A stretch of DNA of 64,000 nucleotides from Desulfoscipio geothermicus (GTDB taxonomy: Bacteria; Bacillota; Desulfotomaculia; Desulfotomaculales; Desulfallaceae), in the NCBI GenBank assembly GCA_016841905.1, contig JAENYF010000011.1:1-64000 (forward strand), written 5' to 3'. Shown here in pieces: positions 8,971 to 17,522 of the stretch (positions are counted from its first letter, which is position 1; every line of letters begins with the position of its first letter). Under the pieces are notes generated by a model. It ran no database searches. It worked only from the letters and a program-made list of their open reading frames with translations, and had not been told where the DNA came from. A program made the position numbers and the translations under genes.

Positions 8971-9963
8971 CTAAGCCTTTAAGGCTGTCATGGCTACCAC
9001 GCTTACAATGTCCTCGACACTGCATCCTCTGGATAGGTCGTTAACGGGTTTATCCATGCCTTGCAGGACCGGCCCGATCGCTTCTGCTCCGGCCAGTCTC
9101 TGCACTAATTTGTAGCCGATATTAGCTGCCTGAAGATCAGGGAATACTAAGACGTTGCAGCTGCCGGCAATTTCACTGCCGGGAGCCTTGGATGCGCCTA
9201 CACTGGGAACAATAGCGGCATCCAACTGGAACTCGCCATCCACTTTAATTTCGGGGAATTTTTCTTTGGCAATCTGAACTGCCGATACAACCTTGTCTAC
9301 CAACTCGTGACTGGCACTACCTTTGGTGGAGAAGGACAGCATGCCAACTTTAGGATCTTTAAAGCCGCATACATCGACTGCGGTCTGTACGGTTGCTTTG
9401 GCAAATTCGGCCAGCTGCTGAGCAGACGGATCAATAGTGACGGCACAGTCAGCAAATACAAAGATACCATCGTCACCATAAGTCTTATCCGGGCAAATCA
9501 TAATAAAAGCTCCAGACACAGCAGACATGCCCGGAGCAGTCTTGATAATCTGCAGAGCTGGGCGCAATACGTTACCAGTAGTGTTTTGAGCTCCGGCTAC
9601 CTCGCCGTCAGCCTTACCCATCTTAACCATCATGGAAGCAAAAAATAACGGATCCAACATGGTAGCTTTAGCTTTGTCCAGGGTTACACCCTTTTCTTTG
9701 CGCATTTCATAAAATGCCTGTACAAAATCATCCAGCAATGGTGTAGTAGCTGGATTAATAATTTCGGCGCCAGATAAGTCGGCACCAATGCTGCTTGCTG
9801 CCCCCTTGACGGCACTCTCGTCACCCAACAGAATTATTTGGGCAATCTTTTGATCTACAATTGCCTTGACCGCTTTTAGGGTTCTTTCTTCGGTGCCTTC
9901 TGGAAGTACTATGGTTTTACCTTTTGCAGCTGCTTTCTCTCTGATTTGCGCTATTAAGCTCAT
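8971..9963 (-). CDS. pta: Phosphate acetyltransferase
   Basis: About 330 residues, the short single-domain form. It interconverts acetyl-CoA plus phosphate with acetyl phosphate plus CoA. The family C-terminal signature is clear (AAIVPSVGASKAPGSEIAG, VLVFPDLQAANIGYKLVQ, PVNDLSRGC). Two ATG codons in a row (9966, 9963) and upstream GTG/TTG codons are possible starts; 9963 lies best behind GGGAG. It is the first gene of the pta-ackA unit and supplies acetyl phosphate to acetate kinase. Confidence 0.97.
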   Translation of the reverse strand: MSLIAQIREKAAAKGKTIVLPEGTEERTLKAVKAIVDQKIAQIILLGDESAVKGAASSIGADLSGAEIINPATTPLLDDFVQAFYEMRKEKGVTLDKAKATMLDPLFFASMMVKMGKADGEVAGAQNTTGNVLRPALQIIKTAPGMSAVSGAFIMICPDKTYGDDGIFVFADCAVTIDPSAQQLAEFAKATVQTAVDVCGFKDPKVGMLSFSTKGSASHELVDKVVSAVQIAKEKFPEIKVDGEFQLDAAIVPSVGASKAPGSEIAGSCNVLVFPDLQAANIGYKLVQRLAGAEAIGPVLQGMDKPVNDLSRGCSVEDIVSVVAMTALKA

Positions 9964-10063
9964 CATTTTCACTCCCAATTTTTAATGTTTTTAGATTGTT
10001 TCAAAGTTCACATTCTGTGTTAATTATTGGCATTATTGACCACAGTTCAAGGAGTCAGGAAAC

Positions 10064-10949
10064 ATGTGTGTTGTCGGTATTGTTACTGGAGTTCAACCCC
10101 TTTCACAAGGGCCACCAATAACCATTCGTGCAGCGTGGCGGCATGCCCTATGTGATAAGTGGTCACGAACCAAGATAGCTCTGGCTGGTGGAGTTGATGT
10201 GGTATTTGAGCTGCCTTTTTGTTTTACTGTTCGCAGTGCCTATTACTTTGCCCGAGGTGCCCTGCTCTCACTGCATTAAGCTGGAACAACTAACCTTATT
10301 TTTGGTAGTGAAAGTGGTGAGTTGACAGCTTTAAACTCAGTGGTGGCGCTGCTTGCTGATGAAACCTCCTATACTTCCGGATTTGCTCAGTGTTCCTAAC
10401 ATATATAGGCCCTGGAATACCTGTGCGTCATCCATGAACTTTAATTGCCCTTGCGTCCGGTAACCTTCAAACGATTTGGTGTCAGCTATCATGATAATGA
10501 ACTTAAAACCTTAAGCCAATGCCACTGCCATTTGTCAGGCTGTTTTTGAAGGCAATTTGGAGCGAATCCCAACAGCCTTGCTGTCCACAAGTCAAACTAT
10601 TCTTGAAGAAGAAATGCTGGCGGGGAGAGTTCCCATCCCGACAGATGGTCTGAAAATGCCTATTCTGCATTGAGGGCCTGGAAAATCGCTTCATATCTTC
10701 TGCAAAACAGTTTGGCACACTGTCAGCAGTTCGCTAAGCAATTAAAAGCAAGCGCTATAACCTAACCAGTATTAACTTCCTGCTCCTGTACTCTCTATCG
10801 CTGTATCAAAGAACCAAATAAATGATTTCGATCGGGTTAGTCCCCGGTATCTTCGTCTCTTAGGTTTTTCGTCACAAGGTCGTGAAATCCTGCTTTGCAT
10901 TACATTTTTCCTTAAAGGTAATTTAATAGAAACCATCTATACGAAATGA
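10064..10949 (+). pseudogene. tmcAL: Decayed tRNA(Met) cytidine acetate ligase gene (tmcAL)
   Basis: Pieces of TmcAL (YlbM family), which makes N4-acetylcytidine at the wobble base of elongator tRNA-Met, appear in order but in shifting frames. Seen are CVVGIVTGVQPLSQGPP (normally VGLITEYNPFHNGH), DKWSRTKIALAGGVDVVFEL, IFGSESGEL, KRFGVSYHDNEL, ICQAVFEGNLERIPTALL, KRYNLTSINFLLLYSL and RLLGFSSQGREI, ending at a TGA at 10947. Stops and frameshifts separate them, and about 300 bases of the normal 1.2 kb are missing. The HxGH nucleotidyl-transfer motif is destroyed (SQGPP). The gene is divergent from pta, a common position in Clostridia. It is clearly non-functional. Confidence 0.88.
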
Positions 10950-10963
10950 ACACAAGGCAAGGA

Positions 10964-11164
10964 TTATAAATCTCTGGGGATAACCAGCCAGGCAATTAAA
11001 TAAATAAGAATACCAGGGAAGGCTGCGGAAACTATGGAAAGTAAAACGTATACTATACGTACCAGGGTGGCATCAACACCCAAATACTCCGCCAACCCGC
11101 CGCAAACACCACCCAGCATTCTATTACGGCTGGAACGAAATATGCGTTTAATTTGTCTAGCCAT
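10964..11164 (-). CDS. PspC domain membrane protein
   Basis: Sixty-six residues with the classic PspC core: a basic start (RSSRNRMLGGVCGGLAEYLG), then VDATLVRIVYVLLSI and a hydrophobic helix ending in LIAWLVIP. PspC-like proteins sit in the inner membrane and take part in envelope stress responses; this stand-alone form lacks any extra domain. The gene is 64 bases after the rhomboid protease gene in the same direction and probably co-transcribed with it. A pspA homologue lies far away at 26.6-27.3 kb. Confidence 0.92.
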   Translation of the reverse strand: MARQIKRIFRSSRNRMLGGVCGGLAEYLGVDATLVRIVYVLLSIVSAAFPGILIYLIAWLVIPRDL

Positions 11165-11228
11165 AAACTCATCTCCTTTGCCTGCAAAACTTCAAGGTAC
11201 CTCTTAAAGATGGCTCGTATTTAAGTTG

Positions 11229-11915
11229 CTAAGGAAGATAGTAGCCCCTGTTTACTCGCGGGGCCATTATTTTGATTAATAGCGCCCCCATAATAAAACC
11301 ACCCACGTGAGCCCAGTAAGCCACGGTTAGAGCATCACCACCCAAAGAAGCCACACCGTTAAACAACTGCAACACAAACCAGAGGGCAATGAAAACAACC
11401 GCCGGTATTTCCATTAAGGTAAAGATTATGAATATAGGCACCAGGGCCAGGACACGTGAACGCGGGAAAAGGATAATATATGCGCCCAGTACTCCGGCTA
11501 CCGCCCCGCTGGCTCCCACCACCGGCACAGTGGAAAAGGGGTTACTCAAAATATGCGCCAGGCTCGCTACAGTCCCGACAACCAGATAAAACAATAGGTA
11601 TTTGAAATGCCCGAGGCGGCCTTCCACATTATCGCCAAACACCCACAAAAAAAGCATATTACCGATCACATGAAACCAGCCACCATGAATAAAGATAGCG
11701 GTGACAAAATTGACCAGCAACGGGGTAAAGGGTGCCCCGGTGTAAATAGCATTGAGCACCTCAGCTGGGACCACGCCAAACGCATAATAAACCTGGTTGA
11801 GGAGGTATGGTTCAATGCTGATTTCCCAAAAATAAATCAAAATGTTTAAAACTATGAGCGTCACATTAACAATCGGAAAAATTGGCGACTTAGTACTATC
11901 CCTAAGTGGAATCAA
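11229..11915 (-). CDS. Rhomboid family intramembrane serine protease
   Basis: Two hundred and twenty-eight residues with about six membrane helices. The catalytic serine lies in VVGASGAVAGVLGAY (near residue 132) and the catalytic histidine in AHVGGFIMG (near 205); the conserved HGGWFHVIGNMLFLWVFG segment lies between helices 1 and 2. It would cut transmembrane substrates within the bilayer. The ATG is preceded by GGAGAGG. Its partner downstream is a PspC protein, suggesting an envelope-maintenance pair; the substrate is unknown. Confidence 0.95.
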   Translation of the reverse strand: MIPLRDSTKSPIFPIVNVTLIVLNILIYFWEISIEPYLLNQVYYAFGVVPAEVLNAIYTGAPFTPLLVNFVTAIFIHGGWFHVIGNMLFLWVFGDNVEGRLGHFKYLLFYLVVGTVASLAHILSNPFSTVPVVGASGAVAGVLGAYIILFPRSRVLALVPIFIIFTLMEIPAVVFIALWFVLQLFNGVASLGGDALTVAYWAHVGGFIMGALLIKIMAPRVNRGYYLP

Positions 11916-12100
11916 TAACTTCTCTCCTCTCCGGCTGGGGAGTGTAACGTTATAAGAATAATATACTATTTAAACATATTTTGTGCACTATTTGGTTAGA
12001 CTTTTATAACCGCTGCTAAAATTGCTATAATTTAGACCGGCAATACCTTCTTATTGTTTGCAACCAGTGGCTATTTTAGTATACTTAAATTTACAAAAAA

Positions 12101-12134
12101 AGAGGCAGGCAATCTGTAAGCATCGCCTTCCTCT
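12101..12134 (-). terminator. Terminator of hisG
   Basis: AGAGGAAGGC pairs with GCCTGCCTCT (one mismatch) and is followed on the minus strand by a T7 run, about 40 bases after the hisG stop. Confidence 0.8.
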
Positions 12135-12172
12135 GGTAATTTAACTAATCTAACCCGGTTTACTGCGGGGGC

Positions 12173-13048
12173 TTAGGGAATAACCTTGTTCAGTGGGTAC
12201 TCAATTATATCCTGAGCTCCCCCCTGGAGCAGCGCCGGAATTAGATCCCGCACCTGTTTTTCGTCCAGTACAGCCTCAAGTGCCACCCAATCGCTGTTAA
12301 TCAGCTGCGACACCGTGGGGTGCTTCATGGCCGGCAAGATAGCCAGTATATTATCCAGTTTATCCTTAGGCAGGTTCATTTTAAGACCCACCTTGGAGTC
12401 AGCGCGCAGCGCACCCTGCAATAGTACCGCCAGGTTCTGTAATTTCTCCTTTTTAAATGGATCTTCCCAGGCTCTTGGATTAGCATGCAATCGGGTGGTA
12501 GACACCAAAATAGTGTCAATTACCGTAAGCTTGTTCGCCCGCAATGAGCTGCCCGTTTCAGTAATATCCACAATAGCGTCTACCAGGTTTGGTACCTTCA
12601 CTTCTGTGGCTCCGTAACTAAATTCAACAGAGGCGGTAACACCGTTTTTCTCTAAATATTTACGGGTCAAGAGCACCAGTTCGGTAGCGATGCGTTTGCC
12701 CACCAGGTCTTTAACTGTCTTTATGCCGCTGTCTTCCGCCACGGCCAGCACCACCCGGATGGGATTAGTGGTCTGCTTGGAATAAGCGAGGTCGGCCACT
12801 TCCACCACATCGGCCTCATTTTCCGTAATCCAGTCCAGCCCGCTTAAGCCGGCATCCAAAACCCCTTCGTTTACATAGCGGGGTATTTCCTGAGCCCGCA
12901 TCAGCACAACTTCAATTTCCGGATCATCTATCGATGGAAAGTAAGAGCGGCTGCTTACGGAAATATTGAAGCCCGCTTTTTTAAACAGCGCAAAAGTTGA
13001 TTCCTGTAAGCTGCCCTTCGGCAAGCCCAATCTCAAAATATTGCCCAT
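12173..13048 (-). CDS. hisG: ATP phosphoribosyltransferase (long form)
   Basis: Two hundred and ninety-one residues. It condenses ATP and PRPP in the first step of histidine synthesis. The N-terminal [11 protein letters not shown], the [16 protein letters not shown] segment, and [16 protein letters not shown] are typical, and the length with the extra C-terminal domain indicates the long HisG form that binds histidine as feedback inhibitor and needs no HisZ. It stands alone with its own strong promoter (13111-13139) and terminator, away from other his genes in this window. Confidence 0.97.
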   Translation of the reverse strand: MGNILRLGLPKGSLQESTFALFKKAGFNISVSSRSYFPSIDDPEIEVVLMRAQEIPRYVNEGVLDAGLSGLDWITENEADVVEVADLAYSKQTTNPIRVVLAVAEDSGIKTVKDLVGKRIATELVLLTRKYLEKNGVTASVEFSYGATEVKVPNLVDAIVDITETGSSLRANKLTVIDTILVSTTRLHANPRAWEDPFKKEKLQNLAVLLQGALRADSKVGLKMNLPKDKLDNILAILPAMKHPTVSQLINSDWVALEAVLDEKQVRDLIPALLQGGAQDIIEYPLNKVIP

Positions 13049-13110
13049 TAAAATATAACCCCCTTTGCTTTATCTCGTTATCTATTTAGCATATTAAAGT
13101 ATCTTTGCCT

Positions 13111-13139
13111 AGTATATACTGGGGTACAACAACTGTCAA
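13111..13139 (-). promoter_or_regulatory. Sigma-A type promoter for hisG
   Basis: TTGACA (13139-13134) and TATACT (13116-13111) are 17 bases apart on the minus strand, a near-perfect vegetative promoter about 55 bases before the hisG start. No T-box or leader hairpin is visible between it and the gene. The remaining gap to the leuS end at 13244 holds no gene. Confidence 0.8.
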
Positions 13140-13243
13140 GGGTATTTAAGGTATGAATTTGTAATTAAAGCGAATTTACTCCGGTAAACAAACGGGACAG
13201 AGCCACTAATGTGAGAACAGCAGATCTGCCCCTATTCCCGTGG

Positions 13244-15730
13244 TTATTTAACCACAATATTCACTAACTTCCCGGGCACCGGGATCACTTTAACCACCTT
13301 TTTATCACCGATCAGTTCCAGTACTTTTTCCTGCTGCATCACCAGCTCGCGCATGGCGTCTGGCTTGATGTCGGCAGGCACTAGCATGCGGTCGCGCACC
13401 TTCCCGTTTATCTGTACAACGATGGTTATTTCATCCTCAACGATAGCCTGGGGATCATATTCAGGCCACGGCCGGGCATGGATACTGCCCTCATGCCCGG
13501 TTAACTCCCAAAGTTCCTCAGTGATGTGGGGGGCAAAGGGGGCAAGCATCAGCAGCAGAGCCTTCACTGCCTCGCGCAAAACCCCGGGATCACGGTCAAA
13601 CTCGGGCACTTCCCGGTACTGGTACATAGCATTGACCAGTTCCATTATGGCGCTCACCGCGGTATTAAAATTAAACCGATTGCCCACGTCTTCAGTAACC
13701 TTTTTAATAGCCAGGTGGGTCATCCGGCGCATGTCCTTGTTGACCCCCACCAAATTATCTGCCGGGCTTATATCCCCACCTGCCGCCAGCGTATCGCCCA
13801 GCGGCGCCACCAAGCGCCATACCCGGTTCAGAAAGCGGTAACTGCCCTCCACTCCCTGGTCGCTCCATTCCAGGTCACGTTCGGGGGGTGAAGCAAATAA
13901 AATAAACAGACGTGCAGTGTCAGCGCCATAAGTGGCCACGATATCCTCCGGGCTGACCACGTTACCCTTGGATTTACTCATTTTAGCCCCGTCTTTAAGC
14001 ACCATGCCCTGGGTAAGCAGGTTGGTAAAAGGTTCATCATTAAAGACCAGTTTTAAGTCATAAAGCACCTTGGTGATAAACCGGCTGTACAGCAGATGCA
14101 AAATAGCGTGTTCCACACCGCCGATATACTGATCAACCGGCAGCCATTGCTTTACTTTATCCAGATCCCAGGCATTGTCCGCATTGCGGGAGCTAGTATA
14201 ACGGTAATAGTAAAAGGATGAACACATAAAAGTATCCATGGTATCGGTTTCCCGGCAGGCCGGGCCGCCGCAAGTCGGACAAGTTGTATGCACAAAGTCT
14301 GCGTGATCCGCCAGCGGGGAACGGCCGGTGGGTTTAAAGGCCACATCCATGGGCAGCATCACCGGCAAATCTGCATCAGGCACCGGCACGGCGCCGCACT
14401 TATTGCAATAAACTATGGGAATAGGCGCACCCCAGTAACGCTGCCGGGAAATAAGCCAGTCCCGCAAACGGTAGTTAACCCTTCCTTCACCCCACCCCTG
14501 TTCCTGCAAAAATTTTATCACATTGGTAATACCCTGCCGGTTAGGAGTGCCGCTAAAGGGCCCTGAATTAACCATCAGCCCTTCGTCCTCGAAGGCCTCG
14601 GTCATAGCAACGGGATCCAGGGTAACTCCCTCGGGCTGAATGACCACCCGGACTGGCAGGTTATACTTCCGTGCAAACTCAAAGTCCCGCTGGTCATGGG
14701 CCGGTACCGCCATAACGGCACCGGTACCGTATTCCACCAGAACGTAATTGGCCACCATAATAGGCACTTTATCGCCGTTTACCGGGTTAATGCAGTAAGC
14801 TCCGGTAAACAACCCGATTTTTTCCGCCTCGGTGGAAGTACGGGCCAGTTCACTTAAATTGCGCACCTTTTGCACAAACTCCTTGATTTCACCGGCTTGC
14901 GATTTACCTTCAATTAATTTTTCCACCAGGGGATGTTCGGGCGCCAGCACCATATAGGTAACGCCGTAAATAGTATCCGGGCGGGTAGTGTATATAGCAA
15001 CGGTTTCACCCATGCCATCGACCGGGAAACTAACCTCGGCGCCTTCACTGCGCCCAATCCAGTTGTCCTGCATAATTTTAACTTTATCCGGCCAGCCGCT
15101 AAGCTTTTCCAGGTCGGTCAGCAACCGGTCGGCATAGTCAGTGATCTTTAAAAACCACTGTTCCAGCTCCCTTTTTTCCACCACACTGTCGCAGCGCTCA
15201 CAGGAGCCTTCCTTGACCTGCTCGTTGGCCAAAACGGTGGCACAGGAGGGGCACCAGTTTACGGCAGATTTCTTTTTGTAGGCCAATCCATGGTGATAGA
15301 GCTGTAAAAACAGCCACTGGGTCCATTTATAATAACCCGGGTGACACGTGGCCACCTCCCGGTTCCAGTCGTAGCTGAGACCCAATTGTTTAAGCTGAGC
15401 CCGCATGGCATCAATATTATCCGTCGTCCACCGGGCCGGGTGCATTGCACCGTGCTTAATGGCGGCATTCTCCGCCGGCAGGCCAAAGGCGTCCCAGCCC
15501 ATCGGATGCAGCACATTATAGCCCTGCATCGTCTTAAACCGGGCAACCACATCGCCAATGGAATAGTTACGCACATGTCCCATATGTAACTTACCTGAAG
15601 GATAAGGGAACATTTCCAGACAATAATATTTGGGCCGATCACTAAAATCGGGCACAGTATAGCTATCCTGTTCAGCCCATTTTTCCTGCCACTTCGCTTC
15701 TATTTCCTTAAATTCATAGCGATCCTTCAT
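13244..15730 (-). CDS. leuS: Leucyl-tRNA synthetase
   Basis: About 828 residues, full length for a bacterial LeuRS. It charges tRNA-Leu with leucine in the cytosol. The class I HIGH motif is seen as [15 protein letters not shown], the zinc-ribbon cysteines as CPSCATVL with CERC, the editing CP1 domain spans roughly residues 220-420 with [15 protein letters not shown], and [10 protein letters not shown] lies near 582. The ATG at 15730 follows GGGAGGAAGTC and is preferred to an upstream TTG. Expression is governed by the T-box leader just upstream, which contains a tRNA-Ala gene. Confidence 0.98.
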   Translation of the reverse strand: MKDRYEFKEIEAKWQEKWAEQDSYTVPDFSDRPKYYCLEMFPYPSGKLHMGHVRNYSIGDVVARFKTMQGYNVLHPMGWDAFGLPAENAAIKHGAMHPARWTTDNIDAMRAQLKQLGLSYDWNREVATCHPGYYKWTQWLFLQLYHHGLAYKKKSAVNWCPSCATVLANEQVKEGSCERCDSVVEKRELEQWFLKITDYADRLLTDLEKLSGWPDKVKIMQDNWIGRSEGAEVSFPVDGMGETVAIYTTRPDTIYGVTYMVLAPEHPLVEKLIEGKSQAGEIKEFVQKVRNLSELARTSTEAEKIGLFTGAYCINPVNGDKVPIMVANYVLVEYGTGAVMAVPAHDQRDFEFARKYNLPVRVVIQPEGVTLDPVAMTEAFEDEGLMVNSGPFSGTPNRQGITNVIKFLQEQGWGEGRVNYRLRDWLISRQRYWGAPIPIVYCNKCGAVPVPDADLPVMLPMDVAFKPTGRSPLADHADFVHTTCPTCGGPACRETDTMDTFMCSSFYYYRYTSSRNADNAWDLDKVKQWLPVDQYIGGVEHAILHLLYSRFITKVLYDLKLVFNDEPFTNLLTQGMVLKDGAKMSKSKGNVVSPEDIVATYGADTARLFILFASPPERDLEWSDQGVEGSYRFLNRVWRLVAPLGDTLAAGGDISPADNLVGVNKDMRRMTHLAIKKVTEDVGNRFNFNTAVSAIMELVNAMYQYREVPEFDRDPGVLREAVKALLLMLAPFAPHITEELWELTGHEGSIHARPWPEYDPQAIVEDEITIVVQINGKVRDRMLVPADIKPDAMRELVMQQEKVLELIGDKKVVKVIPVPGKLVNIVVK

Positions 15731-15804
15731 GACTTCCTCCCGTACGTTCAATAATTAACATTGTTGCTACCCGAATCCAATATTATCACATTTTAGCTGA
15801 TTAT

Positions 15805-16085
15805 GAAAACAAACAAAAACCCCTCATCCCATAAGGGACGAGAGGTTGATCTCGCGATACCACCCTAATTGATAAAGTCTTTTGGTGGAGATGAGGGGGC
15901 TCGAACCCCTGACCTCCTGAATGCCATTCAGGCGCTCTCCCAGCTGAGCTACACCCCCATGACTTTACCCACTTGGTGCGTTAACGGCACAGGCCGTCCC
16001 GGTTTACTTACTTCAACCAGGCAACTCCGGGGCGAGTTCATTCGCCATACCCACCGCCTCGCACCAACCGGCGGCTCTCTTTAAG
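15805..16085 (-). promoter_or_regulatory. Leucine T-box riboswitch leader of leuS, interrupted by a tRNA gene
   Basis: On the minus strand all T-box parts are present in order. Stem I begins near 16085 with AGAGAGCC and GGTTGGTG; the specifier segment GAACTCGCCCCGG gives codon CTC (16036-16034), leucine, as expected for leuS. A small hairpin ACGGC/GCCGT follows. The T-box motif AGGGTGGTATCGCG is at 15866-15853, and its UGGU bulge would pair with an acceptor end carrying A73. The terminator is the stem CTCGTCCC/GGGATGAG with a T-rich tail (to about 15805). Stem III is GGTAAAGTC (15969-15961) paired with GACTTTATC (15879-15871), nine pairs with one G-U; its loop is a whole tRNA-Ala gene. When uncharged tRNA-Leu binds, the antiterminator should form and leuS is read. 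Confidence 0.93.
15883..15958 (-). tRNA. tRNA-Ala (anticodon GGC), nested in the leuS T-box leader
   Basis: Seventy-six bases fold as a complete cloverleaf. The acceptor stem GGGGGTG/CATCTCC carries G3-U70, the alanine identity pair. The D arm is GCTC/GAGC, the anticodon arm CCTGA/TCAGG with GGC at 15925-15923, and the T arm has GGTTCGA. A73 and an encoded CCA end it at 15883. Two bases separate its 5-prime end from one arm of T-box stem III and three bases separate CCA from the other arm. It can be made only from the leuS leader promoter, upstream of the attenuator, so its supply should not depend on whether leuS is read through. Nothing in the cloverleaf looks decayed. Confidence 0.97.
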
Positions 16086-16142
16086 AGTATACGGCAATTT
16101 ACTATTCCCCTTCATAATTATTACTTTATTGTACTGAAGCTA

Positions 16143-16171
16143 ACTATAAAATAATAGATTATTAAAGTCAA
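16143..16171 (-). promoter_or_regulatory. Promoter for tRNA-Ala, T-box leader and leuS
   Basis: TTGACT (16171-16166) and TATAGT (16148-16143) are separated by 17 bases on the minus strand, in the gap between rsfS and the T-box. Transcription should begin near 16136, about 50 bases before stem I. Confidence 0.75.
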
Positions 16172-16183
16172 CGCTAAAGATTT

Positions 16184-16540
16184 TTACATACTTGCTGAAA
16201 TTTTAACTATTTCGGCGTCTCCCCACAAGTGTTCCAAATTATAAAAATGACGTTGCTCTTCCTGGAAAATGTGGATCACCACAGAACTGTAGTCCAGTAA
16301 TAACCATTGCGCCGTTTTGAACCCTTCCCTGCGTGGATGACCGGCACCGTGCTCATGCAATTTCTCCTCAATTGCATCGGCAATAGCCCGGGCATGCACC
16401 GTTGATCTGCTGCTGCAAATAATAAAGTAGTCGGCCACCACGGAAACCTCGCCTATATTAAGCACGGTGATATCCATAGCCTTTTTCCCTTCCGCCGCTT
16501 CAACAGCCAACCGCACAAGAACATCAGGTTCATTTATCAA
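16184..16540 (-). CDS. rsfS: Ribosome silencing factor
   Basis: One hundred and eighteen residues of the RsfS/Iojap family. RsfS binds ribosomal protein L14 on the large subunit and blocks joining with the small subunit when nutrients are short. Seen are the family segments DITVLNIGEVSVVADYFII, SSRSTVHARAIADAIEEKL and the C-terminal WLLLDYSSVVIHIF. The start is a TTG behind AGGGGG. It follows yqeK by 51 bases, the usual Firmicutes order, and the leuS promoter lies just beyond its end. Confidence 0.96.
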   Translation of the reverse strand: MINEPDVLVRLAVEAAEGKKAMDITVLNIGEVSVVADYFIICSSRSTVHARAIADAIEEKLHEHGAGHPRREGFKTAQWLLLDYSSVVIHIFQEEQRHFYNLEHLWGDAEIVKISASM

Positions 16541-16591
16541 CAGGCAATCCCCCTATTAGTTTTATATTATTATATTATTGTTCGTATTCTC

Positions 16592-17179
16592 CTAAGGTTT
16601 ACAATTTCCTGCTGGACGGTTAAAAATATTGACCCCGTTACGGGCCTGCACAGCTCTGGGATGAATTAAATCCCCCCTGCGCACGGATAAAATGATAGCA
16701 GCGTCAAAACAGCATAGCAACGCTCGGTCCAGATTCTGTCGCGCTATTTGACGCAGTTCCGCCACACCCGGAAACTTACGCCCCGGCTCCGCTTTGTCCG
16801 CAACAAATACTATTTTATCCAGCAAAGTCATTGTTTCGTCACCCAGGGTATGCACCTCAATAGCATGCAGCACCACCTGGTCCAACACGCCAAACTGCTG
16901 CCTGGCCAGCAGTGCTCCCACCGGAGCATGCAACAGCACCGGCATAATTTTCTCTATGCCATCGACAGGAACACTGTTTTCCCGGGCCAAGACCAGCAGT
17001 TGCTCACCCGGCAGGTCCCTGGCGCAATCGTGCAGCAAACCTGCCACTGCAGCCTGCTGACGATCGGCGCCGTATAACTCGGCCAGACCGGCCGCAGTTT
17101 CGCTTACCGCTAATGAATGCTCAAGCCTTTTGTTACCAAGCATACCCTGCAAGGTCTTTATGTAATACTTATGCTGCAT
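16592..17179 (-). CDS. yqeK: YqeK-type HD domain hydrolase
   Basis: One hundred and ninety-five residues with an HD-superfamily core: H in LEHSLAVSETAA, HD in GLLHDCARDL, then HAPVGALLA and VLHAIEVHTLG, and D in VFVADKAEPGR. YqeK proteins are symmetrical diadenosine tetraphosphate hydrolases that use iron and form two ADP. The start has a GGAGAAAA site. It pairs with rsfS as in many Firmicutes, where nadD often precedes; nadD is not here, and the next gene upstream is a ger operon. Confidence 0.93.
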   Translation of the reverse strand: MQHKYYIKTLQGMLGNKRLEHSLAVSETAAGLAELYGADRQQAAVAGLLHDCARDLPGEQLLVLARENSVPVDGIEKIMPVLLHAPVGALLARQQFGVLDQVVLHAIEVHTLGDETMTLLDKIVFVADKAEPGRKFPGVAELRQIARQNLDRALLCCFDAAIILSVRRGDLIHPRAVQARNGVNIFNRPAGNCKP

Positions 17180-17302
17180 TTTTCTCCTCCATGAAAAATT
17201 ATATCATAAGTGCAGAATAAGCCAAATTGTGAAGTTGGTTAGTTGGTTAGGGGTTAAATCATATTAAGGTTCAATAAACTTGTCTTTACAGTGGTTTGCC
17301 AG

Positions 17303-17485
17303 CTAGCCTATCCAATATGCATAATACAACATTAGCAGTACCGGCGCCCCAAACGTAGCGCCGGCTACCGCAAACGCGCCTACTGTACCGTATAGATTAT
17401 TTTCCTGGCGCAGTGCATACCAGCCGTAACTGGCTACATGCACCGTAATTAGTGTTACAAGTAGCATTATTAAAACGTTAAACAT
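17303..17485 (-). CDS. Small two-helix membrane protein, ger operon 1 (D-like)
   Basis: Sixty residues with two membrane helices (about 3-20 and 35-55) joined by a short loop SYGWYALRQENNLYG. The start at 17485 is preceded by GAGGTGG; a longer frame would run into gerC. It is the last gene of ger operon 1. A protein of the same size and loop pattern (YG-x3-RQ-x-N-x2-G) follows gerC in the second ger operon (38676-38855). Such small two-helix proteins are known as D subunits in some gerA-type operons, where they modulate the nutrient receptor; assignment here rests on position, size and the shared loop. Confidence 0.75.
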   Translation of the reverse strand: MFNVLIMLLVTLITVHVASYGWYALRQENNLYGTVGAFAVAGATFGAPVLLMLYYAYWIG

Positions 17486-17522
17486 TTTACCACCTCGGAA
17501 TAATAATTGAAAAATTTTGTTG

